This document shows positions 1 through 11,200 of a DNA stretch of 64,000 nucleotides, one piece after another. Position 1 is the stretch's first letter. Each line of letters opens with the position of its first letter. The position numbers and the translations under genes are program-made. Origin of the DNA: Marthasterias glacialis. Taxonomy: Eukaryota; Echinodermata; Asteroidea; Forcipulatida; Asteriidae. The stretch lies in assembly GCA_911728455.2 (NCBI GenBank), contig OU452229.1, positions 14,852,076-14,916,075 of the forward strand, read 5' to 3'. The notes beneath the pieces are model-generated. The model was given only the letters and a program-made list of their open reading frames with translations. It was not told the DNA's origin and ran no database searches.

Positions 1-840
1 TTGTACTGGTATGAACTTTATAATCAGTGAGCTTTCAGATTCAGGATTGGTACTGGTATGAACTTTATAATCAGTAAGCTTTCAGATTCAGGATTGGTGC
101 TGGTATGAACTTTATAATCAGTGAGCTTTCAGATTCAGGATTGGTACTGGTATGAACTTTATAATCAGTGAGCTTTCAGATTCGGGATTTGTACTGGTAT
201 GAACTTTATATCAGTGAGCTTTCAGATTCAGGATTGGTACTGGTATGAACTTTATAATCAGTGAGCTTTCAGATTCAAGATTGGTGCTGGTATGAACTTT
301 ATAATCAGTGAGCTTTCAGATTCAGGATTGGTACTGGTATGAACTTTATATCAGTGAGCTTTCAGATTCAGGATTGGTACTGGTATGAACTTTATAATCA
401 GTGAGCTTTCAGATTCAGGATTGGTACTGGTATGAACTTTATATCAGTGAGCTTTCAGATTCAGGATTGGTACTGGTATGAACTTTATAATCAGTGAGCT
501 TTCAGATTCAGGATTGGTGCTGTATGAAATTTATAATCAGTGAGCATTCAGATTCTGGAATGGTGCTGGTATGAACTTTATAATCAGTGAGCTTTCAGAT
601 TCAGGATTGGTAGCTACTGGTATGAACTTTATAATCAGTGAGCTTTCAGATTCAGGATTGGTATTGGTGTGAACTTCACAATCAGTGAGCTTTCAGATTC
701 AGGATTGGTACTGGTACGAACTTCACAATCAGTGAGCTTTCAGATTCAGGATTGGTACTGGTATGAACTTCAATCAGTGAGCTTTCAGATTCAGGATTGG
801 TACTGGTATGAACTTTATTATTCGTGTCATGCTTTCAGAC
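1..840 (+). repeat. 47-bp minisatellite, about 17-18 copies
   Basis: Head-to-tail copies of a unit containing GGTACTGGTATGAACTTTAT, AATCAGTGAGC and TTTCAGATTCAGGATT. The period is 47 bp, or 46 bp where AATCAG is shortened to ATCAG. The array runs off the left edge and decays after 820. Short ORFs inside are translations of the repeat. Related single copies occur elsewhere in the window (see findings). Confidence 0.95.
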
Positions 841-1254
841 TGAAACGAATCTTGTTTTACTCTCGATAACTGAGTTTTTTTACCATAGCAAGCACTGAAT
901 TTAATGATGGGACTCGTACGGAGAAGAAACGTTTAAAAAAAACTGTGTCGATGGGAGCTGAATATCACCACGATTATAATTCCCGGGGATCTGGGGATTT
1001 GACCCTACCAGATGGTTGGAGTTGAGATGGCCGCAATTAGATCGTCTCCCATAAATTTAACTCCCTGTGCACTAAAAACGGCGTGAGCACATACAGTTAA
1101 AGCGGCGGCACTTCTGTAAGCTTTACAACAAGGAAAGTACTGCATTTTCTGTTTTTGCCTGCATTGATTTTTTTCCTTATCTTGCTGCGAGGTTTCGATG
1201 GGTCAGGCTTCATTGGTCAATTCCGACCATGGAGTTTTAGCATACAGTTCCCTG
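841..1254. other. Unique-looking spacer between two minisatellites
   Basis: I see no gene or clear repeat here. From about 1196 the sequence begins to resemble the following array (GGTCAGG, CAGTTCCCTG), probably a decayed first unit. Confidence 0.5.
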
Positions 1255-2236
1255 GACCTCACTCATTATCAGTTCAGTGACAAACAGAACCTACAACACT
1301 CCTGACTTGGGTCAGGTGTACCTCAACCTCGTTGGCAGTTCCCTATAGACCTCCTTCATATATCAGTTAAATGACAAACTGAACCTAACCCCTCCTGCCT
1401 TGGATCAGGTGTACCACGACCTCGTTGGCCATAGACCTCACTCATAACCAGTTCAGTGACAAACAGAACCTAACCCCTCCTGCCTTGGGTCAGGTGTACC
1501 ACAACCTCGTTGCCTATAGACCTCTCTCATAATCAGTTCAGTGACAAACCGACTACCCCTCCTGACTTGGGTCAGGTGTACCTCAACCTCGTTGCCTATA
1601 GACCTTCTTCATGTATCAGTTCAGTGACAAACTGAACCTATCTCTCCTGACTTCGGTCAGGTTTACCTCAACCTCATTGGCGGTTCTCTATATAGACCTC
1701 CTTCATATATCATTTCAGTGACAAACAACCTGACCCTCCGGAATTGAATCAGGTGTACCTCAACCTCGTTTGCAGTTCCCTATAGACCTCCTTCATGTAT
1801 TAGTTCAGTGACAAACTGAACCTACCCCTCCTGACTAGGGTCAGGTGTACCTCAACGTCGTTGCCTATATAGACCTCCCTCATTTATCAGTTCAGTGACA
1901 AACTGAACCTACCCCTCCTGACTTGGGTCAGGTGTACCTAAACCTCATTGGCAGTTCCCTACAGACCTTCTTCATATATCAGTTAAATGACAAACTGAAC
2001 ATTCCCCTCCTGACTCGGGTCAGGTGTACATCAACCTTGTTGGCAGTTCCCTATAGACCTTCTTCATACATCAGTTCAGTGACAAACTGAGCTTACCCCT
2101 CCTGACTTGGGTCAGGTGTACCTCAACCTCGTTGGCAGTTCCCTATAGACCTCCTTCATGTATCAGTTAAATGACAAACTGAACCTTCCCCTCCTGACTC
2201 GGGTCAGATGTACCTCAACCTTGTTATCAGTTCCCT
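1255..2236 (+). repeat. 92-bp minisatellite, 11 copies
   Basis: Units begin GACCTCCTTCAT near 1255, 1348, 1434, 1519, 1601, 1695, 1785, 1872, 1964, 2056 and 2148. Lengths vary from about 82 to 94 bp, with shortening confined mostly to the GGCAGTTCCC segment. Each unit contains two short inverted repeats: TCAGTT...AACTGA, and CCTGAC-TTGG-GTCAGG. Confidence 0.95.
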
Positions 2237-4956
2237 TACGCACGCTGTAACCCCGGCACAGCTATCCTAACAACTGACTGTCTGTCAAACCGTCCAGGTA
2301 TTGATCTTACTTATACATGCTTCGGTCTCTAGGTACGCTAAATAGACACGTCTTGAATTGTTGCCCTCTCGCCTCGGCAGTGATCACGTCACTGTGAAAA
2401 GTTAAAAGTTGGTACTCAGTTTTCTTTGAAAGTTGTTATTTTGAATACTCGAAATTTTTGGGGTAGTTTGGATTATGTTATCAGCAAACGTTTCGTTTTT
2501 AGAATTGAATACAAGTTTATGTTAGAGTTCGTTTATCGACCAAGGTACAGGCTCTCTATCTTTGAAATGTCCAAAGGTTTTGCAGAGACTTCACCTACTC
2601 AGAGTGTATGATTTAGACAATTGGATGATCCCTATGTTACATTATTTCCATCACATAGTTAACAGTTGTCAGCCCTGTGTCAGTGTAGGATACACGCATC
2701 GCACACCCGTCCGCCTCGGCATCGATCGAACATGTCGATTGGAAGAACAACATTGTAGTCTGTACTCAGTGTAGTATTTCACGGACTCTGTTCACTTTGC
2801 CGAGATAAGGTTTAGCAGTTTCCATCTGAAAATGTGATCAGCTGATGTGCGTGAGAACACTCACCTTTATGAGAACGTGGGTTGTTCCAAACGCACCCAC
2901 CCCCTTATTCGTGTTTAAAAAGTACAGGATAGGTACAAATCCAGAGTGAAAAAAATAGATTAGTTTCAATCCGGTAGCTTTACTGATTAAACAGTTCATA
3001 CCAGTACCAATCTTCCAGAGAACTATTTCCATCTAAATACTGGCGTAGCTGAGATAATATAATTTGGAATTCACCCAGATCACTGTTGTTTATTTTGATT
3101 GCCACAAGCAAAATAAGCTCGACAAATCATAAACCGGGTTTTCGTTATTTTCAATAAAACAGGATCCTCTGTTCGTGCAATGTGTACAGGTTGATAGAAA
3201 GGTGTATTCATTGAAAAACTGAACGATTGGAATGGATTTACTCGACCCCCAAACCGATGATGAAATACACCTTAAGATTTCCCAAGACACGGTTATAACC
3301 AAAGTTTGATACAACACTGAAACATATCTTTGTTTTTGTAACCTACGAATGATTTTTTGGAAGTAAGAGACGTGAAGGAAAGATTCATTTACCAACATTA
3401 TATGTTACCGTACGTAATCATCACAGACTTCAGCTTAAAAGCATTAAGAGTGCAGCGTCCTAACAAATATGGGGCGATTACATTCCACTTTCACGATAAT
3501 TTGTATACATCTATACAATAATTCCACTGGCCAGGATTTCTTGTTTACTGTACACGAAACCCGAACTGCCCCATGCGACAAACATGACCTACATTTTCCA
3601 TTTGATTGTTGAATCAAAAAGGTTTGTCCGGATGGTTTCCTTCTTTTTTTTTTCCTCGGATATTGATGCAATTTTCACCTGTGACAAAATTGCATTACTT
3701 TTTTTTGCGAAGGTTGAGGCAGCTCACGTCTGATTAATGTGGAAACCTTTTGCTTTACCCTTTTCTAAGGACACAGATTTCAGGCAAGAGTGGAAGTTTA
3801 AACTTAACGTTGTGAGCAGGGTAGTGGAATAGTTTTTACCTTTTTTAAGCCTTGTGTTGAGCAACAGCACAAGCCTAATGGTATCTGTGAATATAAAGCC
3901 CGGGGGCATAAACGGAAGCGACCTGATCAAAGAATTAAGGGGAGTGGAAGGATGGATGGGGAGGCCGGTGCCAATTCAACGGCTCTTGAGTAGTAAACGT
4001 GTAAATAAACAATAAAGACAAGGATATTTTAAATTTCAACCAAACGTCGATAAAATATCCTCTCTTCAGAGAAATATTATTTTCAAGCGCGATTTGTTTT
4101 TAACAACACTCTTTTTAAGTGCTTTGCGCTGAATTTAAAGAAACATCAATAACTATTGTCAGAGGAATTCGAGACCGAATGATTGGCAGTTACATTCAAG
4201 CTGGAACATCGGCAGTAAAGTGCTCATCTGGTATCACTTTTAATCAGTGAGATTTTTGGCCAAGCCATAGGGGTTTTCACGTAATATAATTTGTGTATGC
4301 ATAGCTGAGGACGAGGGCTACCACAAACCTGCCGGTTGTCAGTGCATATCAAAATATTGAGTGAATCTTTACCTTTATCAGCCATTGATTTCAGTCAAAC
4401 GTGGACTGAATCTCCGGCTCTTGATTTCGTCTGGTTCTCCTTAGTCATAGTTTAATTGTCTTGCTGGGGGTTGGAATCTACTAGAAAAGGATTTTAAAGT
4501 TTATATAATGAAAAACGTACAACATGAAAAGAAGTTGAGCGGTGATAGGCATTTCTCTGGCAAAACATTTTGTTTTATAACTTATCATAATATAGATTGT
4601 GGTGTGCCCTCTAGATGACGTAAGGCTCTACGACCTTCTTCCAGTCACCCAAAGTACAATATTTTGTCCCACAGAAACTGCTACTTTACACGACTTTTTT
4701 TCAAAACTTGTACATGTTTGTTGCTAGAATTACTACGAAGACATGTCTGTGTATTCACATGCAGAAGTTAACTTTGCTAGAATGGCTATGTGAACGGTTA
4801 ATAAACGCAAACTTTACCTCCCCAGTTTTCTTGAAAAAAATACTTATTTTGCTTTACGGTCTCTTGCTGCAGGGGGCACAGACTGTCGTTACGACCTTCC
4901 GTCGGGTGAACAATAGTTTGTTCATCTTTATTTACCGTATTTTTAACCTTTTTATC

Positions 4957-4996
<40 letters not shown>

Positions 4997-6508
4997 CTTT
5001 ACAGAACCGGCCCAGAGAAAAATAACTTTACACTTAATGTCAACAAAGAACTCTGTACCAGTGAAACCCGAAGACTCATCTGATGTGTAAATATTTACCG
5101 ATCACTTTGTTATAGCACCCCAAAATATTGTGAAGACACGCAAAATGAAAAAATCCTTGCCCGGATCACGCGCATCGACTTTTGGCTAATGCGATTTGAT
5201 CAATTCAATTACTTCCTGCCTTAACGGTATGGGTAAAGGTTTATGTAAAAGACAAACGGAGATATCATTTGAATATCAGGGATGTCTAAATTGTTGTCCT
5301 CACTCACTACCGGCGTTTGAAAGAAGACCAAATGTCGAGCTTTGAGTTCGCACGTAAAGTGTTCATTATTATTTCGATTTCATGAAAAGCCAACTACAAT
5401 CTTTTCAGGGATAATTCAATTTAACCGTTGAATGCAGACATTATGCATCTTGAGATTCAATGATACAAAAGATTATAAGGAAAAGGTGGAAATGCGCTAT
5501 TGGACGAGTAGGCTATTTGGGACAATCGGATTTAAGAAATCACGGCCATACTTTTAAAGTGCGGCCGAGCATGAAGTAGTAATTGAAGACGAAGCACCAG
5601 ATTTGAAATTATCAGAGAAAACGATTGGGCCTAGTTTCAATCTGAAAGTTATCTGATTATTAAGTTCTTGCCAGAACAGATTCTTCACAGGAAAATGGGA
5701 CCTGACTCACTGTTTAATATTTCTATTCCTGCGACCGAAATAAGCGTAATATCACTTATTAATTAATTGTTATTATATTTTTTCTGTTCATCTTCAAACA
5801 GGATATATGAAAACATAAGCTCGAAGGCTGTTTTACTTTATGGTCCTGTGGTTAAAAAAACAAACAAACAAAAAAGTAGAAAAAGAAGAAAAAACATGAA
5901 CAAAATCATGGTAAGTCCCCTACAAAATCCAATTTTTATTACTAATTTTTTTTTCACAGGTTGGTGTGATTGAAACTAAAGATTAGTTATTAATCTATAT
6001 TCCGTTATTCCTCACAATATTCACCGAAATTCATTAAAAAAATAACGCAAACAAATCGTGTTTTGATGGGTAGGTTATTCCTGTTGAGGAGGTTTTATTC
6101 TTATCAAGGTCCATACAATAATAATCGGCTCAAACTTACATCCCTTTGACCTTAAAAGCTCCCAAGCCTTTAGTGTTCAACTACTCATAGTAATCGAAAC
6201 AGCTCTCGCTAGAAACAAACCTACTGTGAAATGTAAATTTACACAACTGTTGAAGCTTGAGAACTTCTGGTGTTTGCAGCGTGCGAAATATAAACGTCCG
6301 TTCGATTTCTGTGTTAAATATATCATGAGAGGGCACCTTCGACTATAGGCATAAAATGTTAACTCTTGTTTGGACCTCATGACCGGAGATCTGTGCACGC
6401 CTCATAGTGGGATTGTATGGATGGAGGTCGAAACTGCAAAATTAAACTTTCAGCGGAGAGAACCGGTGTCTAACCGGGCAGTTAGCGAAAAAACATGGTT
6501 GTGAACTC
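2237..6508. other. Non-coding stretch with decayed repeats
   Basis: No convincing gene. At about 2985-3120 there is a reverse-strand copy of the dispersed element that seeded the 47-bp minisatellite (TTCATACCAGTACCAATCTT, then TTTTGATTGCC), and a weaker copy near 4215-4257. A T-run lies at 4960-4996. Remaining short ORFs look like chance. Confidence 0.5.
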
Positions 6509-7012
6509 GGGCCCAATTTCATAGAACTGCTTACGCAGAAAAAGGTAGCTAAGCACAACAAAAATATGCTTACCAGAATAAGGTTACCAGCCAAGCTATC
6601 ATGTCACATGTAGCATTCTGCTCAGCAGAAAAATATTTCAGCAATTTTTCCTGCTTTAAGGTACGATGCGAGGTCTGATTTTTTTGGCCGATTCGACCCC
6701 CAAATTTACATTTAGATTTTAAGTAGCTATTCTTGTTTTATAGATTTAAGAAAGTTATAAGCTTTCATTTAAAGTATTGCATAAAAAAAAATCCGCCAAC
6801 GATAAGTGGTAGATAATAGGTAGTTATTGTCGTCCATCTCACTTTGCATATTACATGTATTTGTTGCATTGTCCGCGGCGTGTGCGAACGTTTGTGTGTG
6901 TTTTTCGCTCTGAAACAGCATCCTCTGTCAAAATTCGTTCGGAGAAAATCATAAAAATAAACAATCTTTAGCGAAAATCGGCACATGCAACTTCAAGCAG
7001 CTCTATGGGCCC
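6509..7012. mobile_element. GGGCCCAATTTCATAG MITE split by a 332-bp insert
   Basis: The left end GGGCCCAATTTCATAG at 6509 and the inverted right end AGCAGCTCTATGGGCCC (6996-7012, lacking AAATTG) bracket a non-autonomous element. Its body matches the copy at 41567-41760 (ACCAGCCAA..., CTGCTCAGCAGA..., TTTCAGCAA). Between 6661 and about 6992 lies unrelated sequence that interrupts the element just inside its right end. Part of that insert (CTGTCAAAATT, 6927-6937) recurs near 56698-56708. Confidence 0.7.
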
Positions 7013-7639
7013 TGGTACCAACCATGCACGTAGTGCTTACCGGTACTGGGACGTTGGTAACACAAACCAGGATAAAATAAAAATAAAAAAAACTGTCTTT
7101 GATTTTTTTTTTTCACTTTGCAATACTCACCTTCATTTGAAGGTTTTGAGGTTTTATGATGGGAACATTTTGAAGGGAAAATAAGGCTCTGACCAGGACC
7201 AACACGGGCCTGGGTCCAGGTGGCTTCCTTGCAATTTCAAGCATGAAAGAAGAAATGAAATGAGTAGGGAAGACATAATTTGACAACATGATACATTATC
7301 TACGATATAGCCAAATCCTACTCCTCGTAATCTTACTCCTAAAATCCAACTCAATACATTATTAGCTAACATCACATACCGGTAGTTTTCGCAGGTAGTG
7401 CAACAAAACATCAATAATGAGAAATCGCGTGGGGTGATCCCAATTTCCTGGTAGCCTAGAACAAAAAAAAAAATCTAAGCATTTCTTTGTTCAAGTGAAA
7501 CGAAAGCAAGAATGATACACTCTAGACACCTTTGTACCTTGATCAAAGACTTGGTTACAAAGACACAAGGATGATACCATTTGATTAATCAGTTCATGGT
7601 TATAATTATTTTCTTTATAATAAATGTCAATTTTCGCAT

Positions 7640-7807
7640 CGGGATGAAGAATAATATTTGTGGGTTTTTTTACCCGATGTGTGCTAAGCACTGTATACTT
7701 TCCCGAGTCATGTGAAACAAATCCTCGTACATATTCCTCGAACGGGATTCGAACCCACGACCCCCGCCATTCTAGAGCAGATGTCTCACCAACTAGACCA
7801 TCGAGAT
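7640..7807 (-). mobile_element. tRNA-derived SINE
   Basis: The head at 7807-7735 (minus) has perfect A-box TGGTCTAGTTGG and B-box GGTTCGAATCC sequences 33 bp apart. It folds as a cloverleaf: acceptor stem 6 of 7 pairs, D stem GTCT/AGAC, anticodon stem CTGCT/GGCGG around the loop CTAGAAT, and T stem GTGGG/CCCGT. One extra base sits before the anticodon stem. The tail continues through GACTCGGGAAAG and CACACATCGGGT to about 7640. With no long variable arm, an AGA anticodon would not make a normal tRNA-Ser, so I call it a SINE, not a tRNA gene. Confidence 0.75.
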
Positions 7808-8057
7808 TGCCTGGCAGCTAGAGTTAAATGTTCTTTCCAACCCTCGACAGTATCACTTTGTAATTTCGTTATTTCTGCGCACTTTAGCCCCGTTTCAAAA
7901 GATTTATTTCCCTAGGGAATGTGGTAATTTGGTTATGTGGAACAAGTGCGTATTACAAGTGAACAATATATACAATTATAATGTGGACAAAGTATAATAT
8001 ACAAATCCCCGGCGTCAGGGATTTGAGGACGTTCGTGTGCATGATTAACTAATAGTG

Positions 8058-8232
8058 CACTGCAGACACCGGGTTGTTAAATTGATCCTCTTGGTATCTA
8101 TATGTGACAACACCGACATGGTGTTAATTTTACCAACGATACAGCAATGGGGATAACTAACACCATGTCGGTGTTGTCACATATAGGCCTAGATACCAAG
8201 AGAATCAATTTAACACCCCAGTTTTTGCAGTG
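8058..8232. mobile_element. 175-bp palindromic MITE with CACTG ends
   Basis: Ends are CACTGCAGA and TTTTTGCAGTG. The arms GTTAAATTGATCCTCTTGG and GTGACAACACCGACATGGTG are repeated in inverse on the right side (8166-8220), with a small TAGGCCTA-type insertion in one arm and a loop of about 30 bp. The flanking dinucleotide TG is present on both sides, consistent with a 2-bp target duplication. Confidence 0.85.
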
Positions 8233-11200
8233 TGGCAATCCAAATAAGTATTATCTCAACTTTTGCAGTAATTCAAACGGAGTTATTTCTGTATTGGTAT
8301 GAACTTGATAATCGGTGTGATTTCAAATTGAAACTATAAACAAGTATAATAATCGTGTACTTTCACTTGATTTTTATTTATTTATTTATTTATTTTTAAT
8401 TATTATAATTTTTTTATTGGGGTTGGGGAAGTGATTAAAATCTTACAACTAGATGAAGGCGCTGTACATATTGCTATTCCTGACACGACATAATTCTCCC
8501 CATTAAGGTCTAGTTATCGGACCTAAAGTAAAATATAGACGTACAACATGCCTTAACATGTAGACAAGGAGCAGTCGCCGAATAAATGCCCTTTTTATCG
8601 TCTCGGTTCCTGTATTGCTAAAAACATCAATACGAAAATGTACAATTATTATTGAACTCATGGTGAACGCAGGCAAAGCAATTTCCCCTTCTCTGGTAGG
8701 ACGATCACTCAATCGCTGGGTTTGTTTTCCTGCTATAGAATCTATGATTGGTAAAAGGGGGGTTTTAGCTCTCGATTGAAGCATTATGTTTCTGATTGTC
8801 GAGGTTGTTCCAAGTATTTATTCCCATCATCATGTCTAATGAATTTCCAGCGGATTAATTAAGGGTACGGTTTATCTCTTTCAAATCACGAGGGATGCCT
8901 TTAGCTCCAAGAAAGCCTGGCAGCTGTTACAAGATACACTGCATTGCCGAGATAACTCTGCCTCGTATACGCACTCTGCAAAATATTGCAGTCAAGATTT
9001 GCATCAACAACTTCCTTCAAATGTGCATTAAAATGTGAAGAAATGGGATTAACGGGATGAGCTTTTCTTTCATTGGCTTCCAAATTGAGTTGCAGAGGAT
9101 GTTCACGAAATGACAACCACATTTTCCAAAACATTAGTGGGAAATTATGCACCAATATTTTTTTCCGAAGAGTACATTTTAAACTAATTCTCGTCCTTTA
9201 CGATCAGCCTGTGAAAAAAAAAAAAATTGTTCACAAGCTTACTTCGATTGAGCCAGTCAATGGAAGTCTTTATTGCGATTTCCATTGACTTGACCTTAAT
9301 ATACCAAATCGGCACTGTGTTTGTTTATTTGTTTGTTTGTTTGATGGGTGTTTCTTTGTTTGTTGGGTTGTTGTTGTGTTGTTTTGTTTTCCAAAATGCT
9401 ATAAAACGTTGTTCTAGTATGTTAATTTTAATATAATCAATAACATGACATTATATTTTAGAACTGGTTTACCGTTGGGGGCACTATAATCGTTACTTCA
9501 TCCCATTTTGGGGAAAATTATTTTTTTTCTCTCTATTTTTATCTTATAAAAATCAAGATAACCGCAAGTTGTTGGGGCACAGAGTGCAATGATGAGACCG
9601 AGTTAAAGATTTGATAGTATTTTTAGGCCTGAAAAGTTTGAGATTTTTGTTAAAAATATTCCATTAACAAAAAAATACTTGATGTAGTTTCAGCCCTTTA
9701 ACACAGGCTAAAAAGCTCAAAATCCAAGATGGTCGCCAGATAATGCGGCCTTTTTGAATTCCCAAAATTTATTTAACAATATAATGTAATACATCACTTC
9801 CACTTTTTGCGGAAAAAGCTAAAACAAGTTGAAATTTTGTTGAAAAAAAAAATCATCATAAAACGATAAAAACGTTTGAGCTAAGGTCAAACAAACGGTT
9901 GATATTGTAACAGCTAACCCCTGCTAAGATTTTTTTTTCCGCAATATGACCCGAGAAAAATGTTGGGGAAAATCAGAAAGTTGGTGGTGATCGGATCCAG
10001 CGTTACAGACAAAAACATCGTAGGGGAACATTGTGCCCCAACTCCTGGTCCTGGTAGAGTTAAGACGGGAAATTTTTTTTTTTTTCGAAGGATCTGTACT
10101 GGTATTATCAGATAATTATATGAAAAGTAATTCATTTATATTTTAGATAAATACCAATCCTATACTTTTTTTTGTAGTTAGAAGCAATTTGAAGACGTGA
10201 GAGACATCTCCGAATGTCGATAGGTATAGCAAAAGTTCTTTTTCTTTTGTTTGATATCGCTATATACAATCATATTTCTCATTATGGCGTCACTTTGATT
10301 TACGAGATCTCGTGAGATCTGTTAATTTATTTCCTCCTGAAGGGGATAGGGTTTGCTGGCAATTAAGTGATGTTACATTTGGCGCAAGCCCTGCTCCTTA
10401 AGGGACAGGGTTCGGTGGAAATTAAGTCATGTAAGATTCTGCACGATGCAATTTCCAACCTACCGTTTTCTCAACTCTTATTTTACGTCAGGTATAATAA
10501 TATTCAGTATTTGACTTATTTAAAGTTCTCGGTTTTTATTATTTTGTTTAAGGGAAACTGAGAAACTGAAAAGGTGGAAAGGGAAAATATTATGTTTGTA
10601 CATAGGCCTATTTGTTTCATTGAGAAGCAAAACAACTCCATCGCGTATTCAAAGGTTTATGTTTAAATTGTCTATTGTATTGTGCTTTATATGTGTTTGT
10701 TTGAAGATCTTTGAATCTTTGAACCATCAACTGACATTTGCAAATCAATCATAAATACCGGTATACTAGAAATAAGAGCGGCAAAAAGGAATAAGCGAGT
10801 CTATACATAATTTCATTGACAGGCTAGTAAAACAGCGATAAATATTCCTGATTTCGTAATAGCATGTTTTATTGTCATTAAGGATCTACTGCAATGCGTC
10901 CCAGTAATGAGGCGAACAGCGAACTTGATTGCGCAGTTAGCTAATGAAAAACCATGTATAATTGATATTTGCGGTAATGCTTTTATATTATTATTCAAGG
11001 CAATCCTTTAATCATGGCAAATAAAACAAGGAAAATTGCTGGAAGTTGATTAATGATGACAAATATATCATTAAATCACCCTAATTATTGCTAAATTATT
11101 AAACATGTTTCCAAACGAGGCTTGTCGGGTTTTTAGACTAGACCACTGAAGAGCACGCAACGTGGATGAAAAACAACTCCACATGTTAGAGTCATTTTAG

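Noticed and set aside
1..2236. Tandem arrays as a CRISPR
   Set aside because: Repeats are contiguous without unique spacers, and the genome is eukaryotic.
7735..7807. Functional tRNA gene
   Set aside because: Extra base before the anticodon stem, an AGA anticodon without the long variable arm of tRNA-Ser, and a SINE-like tail.
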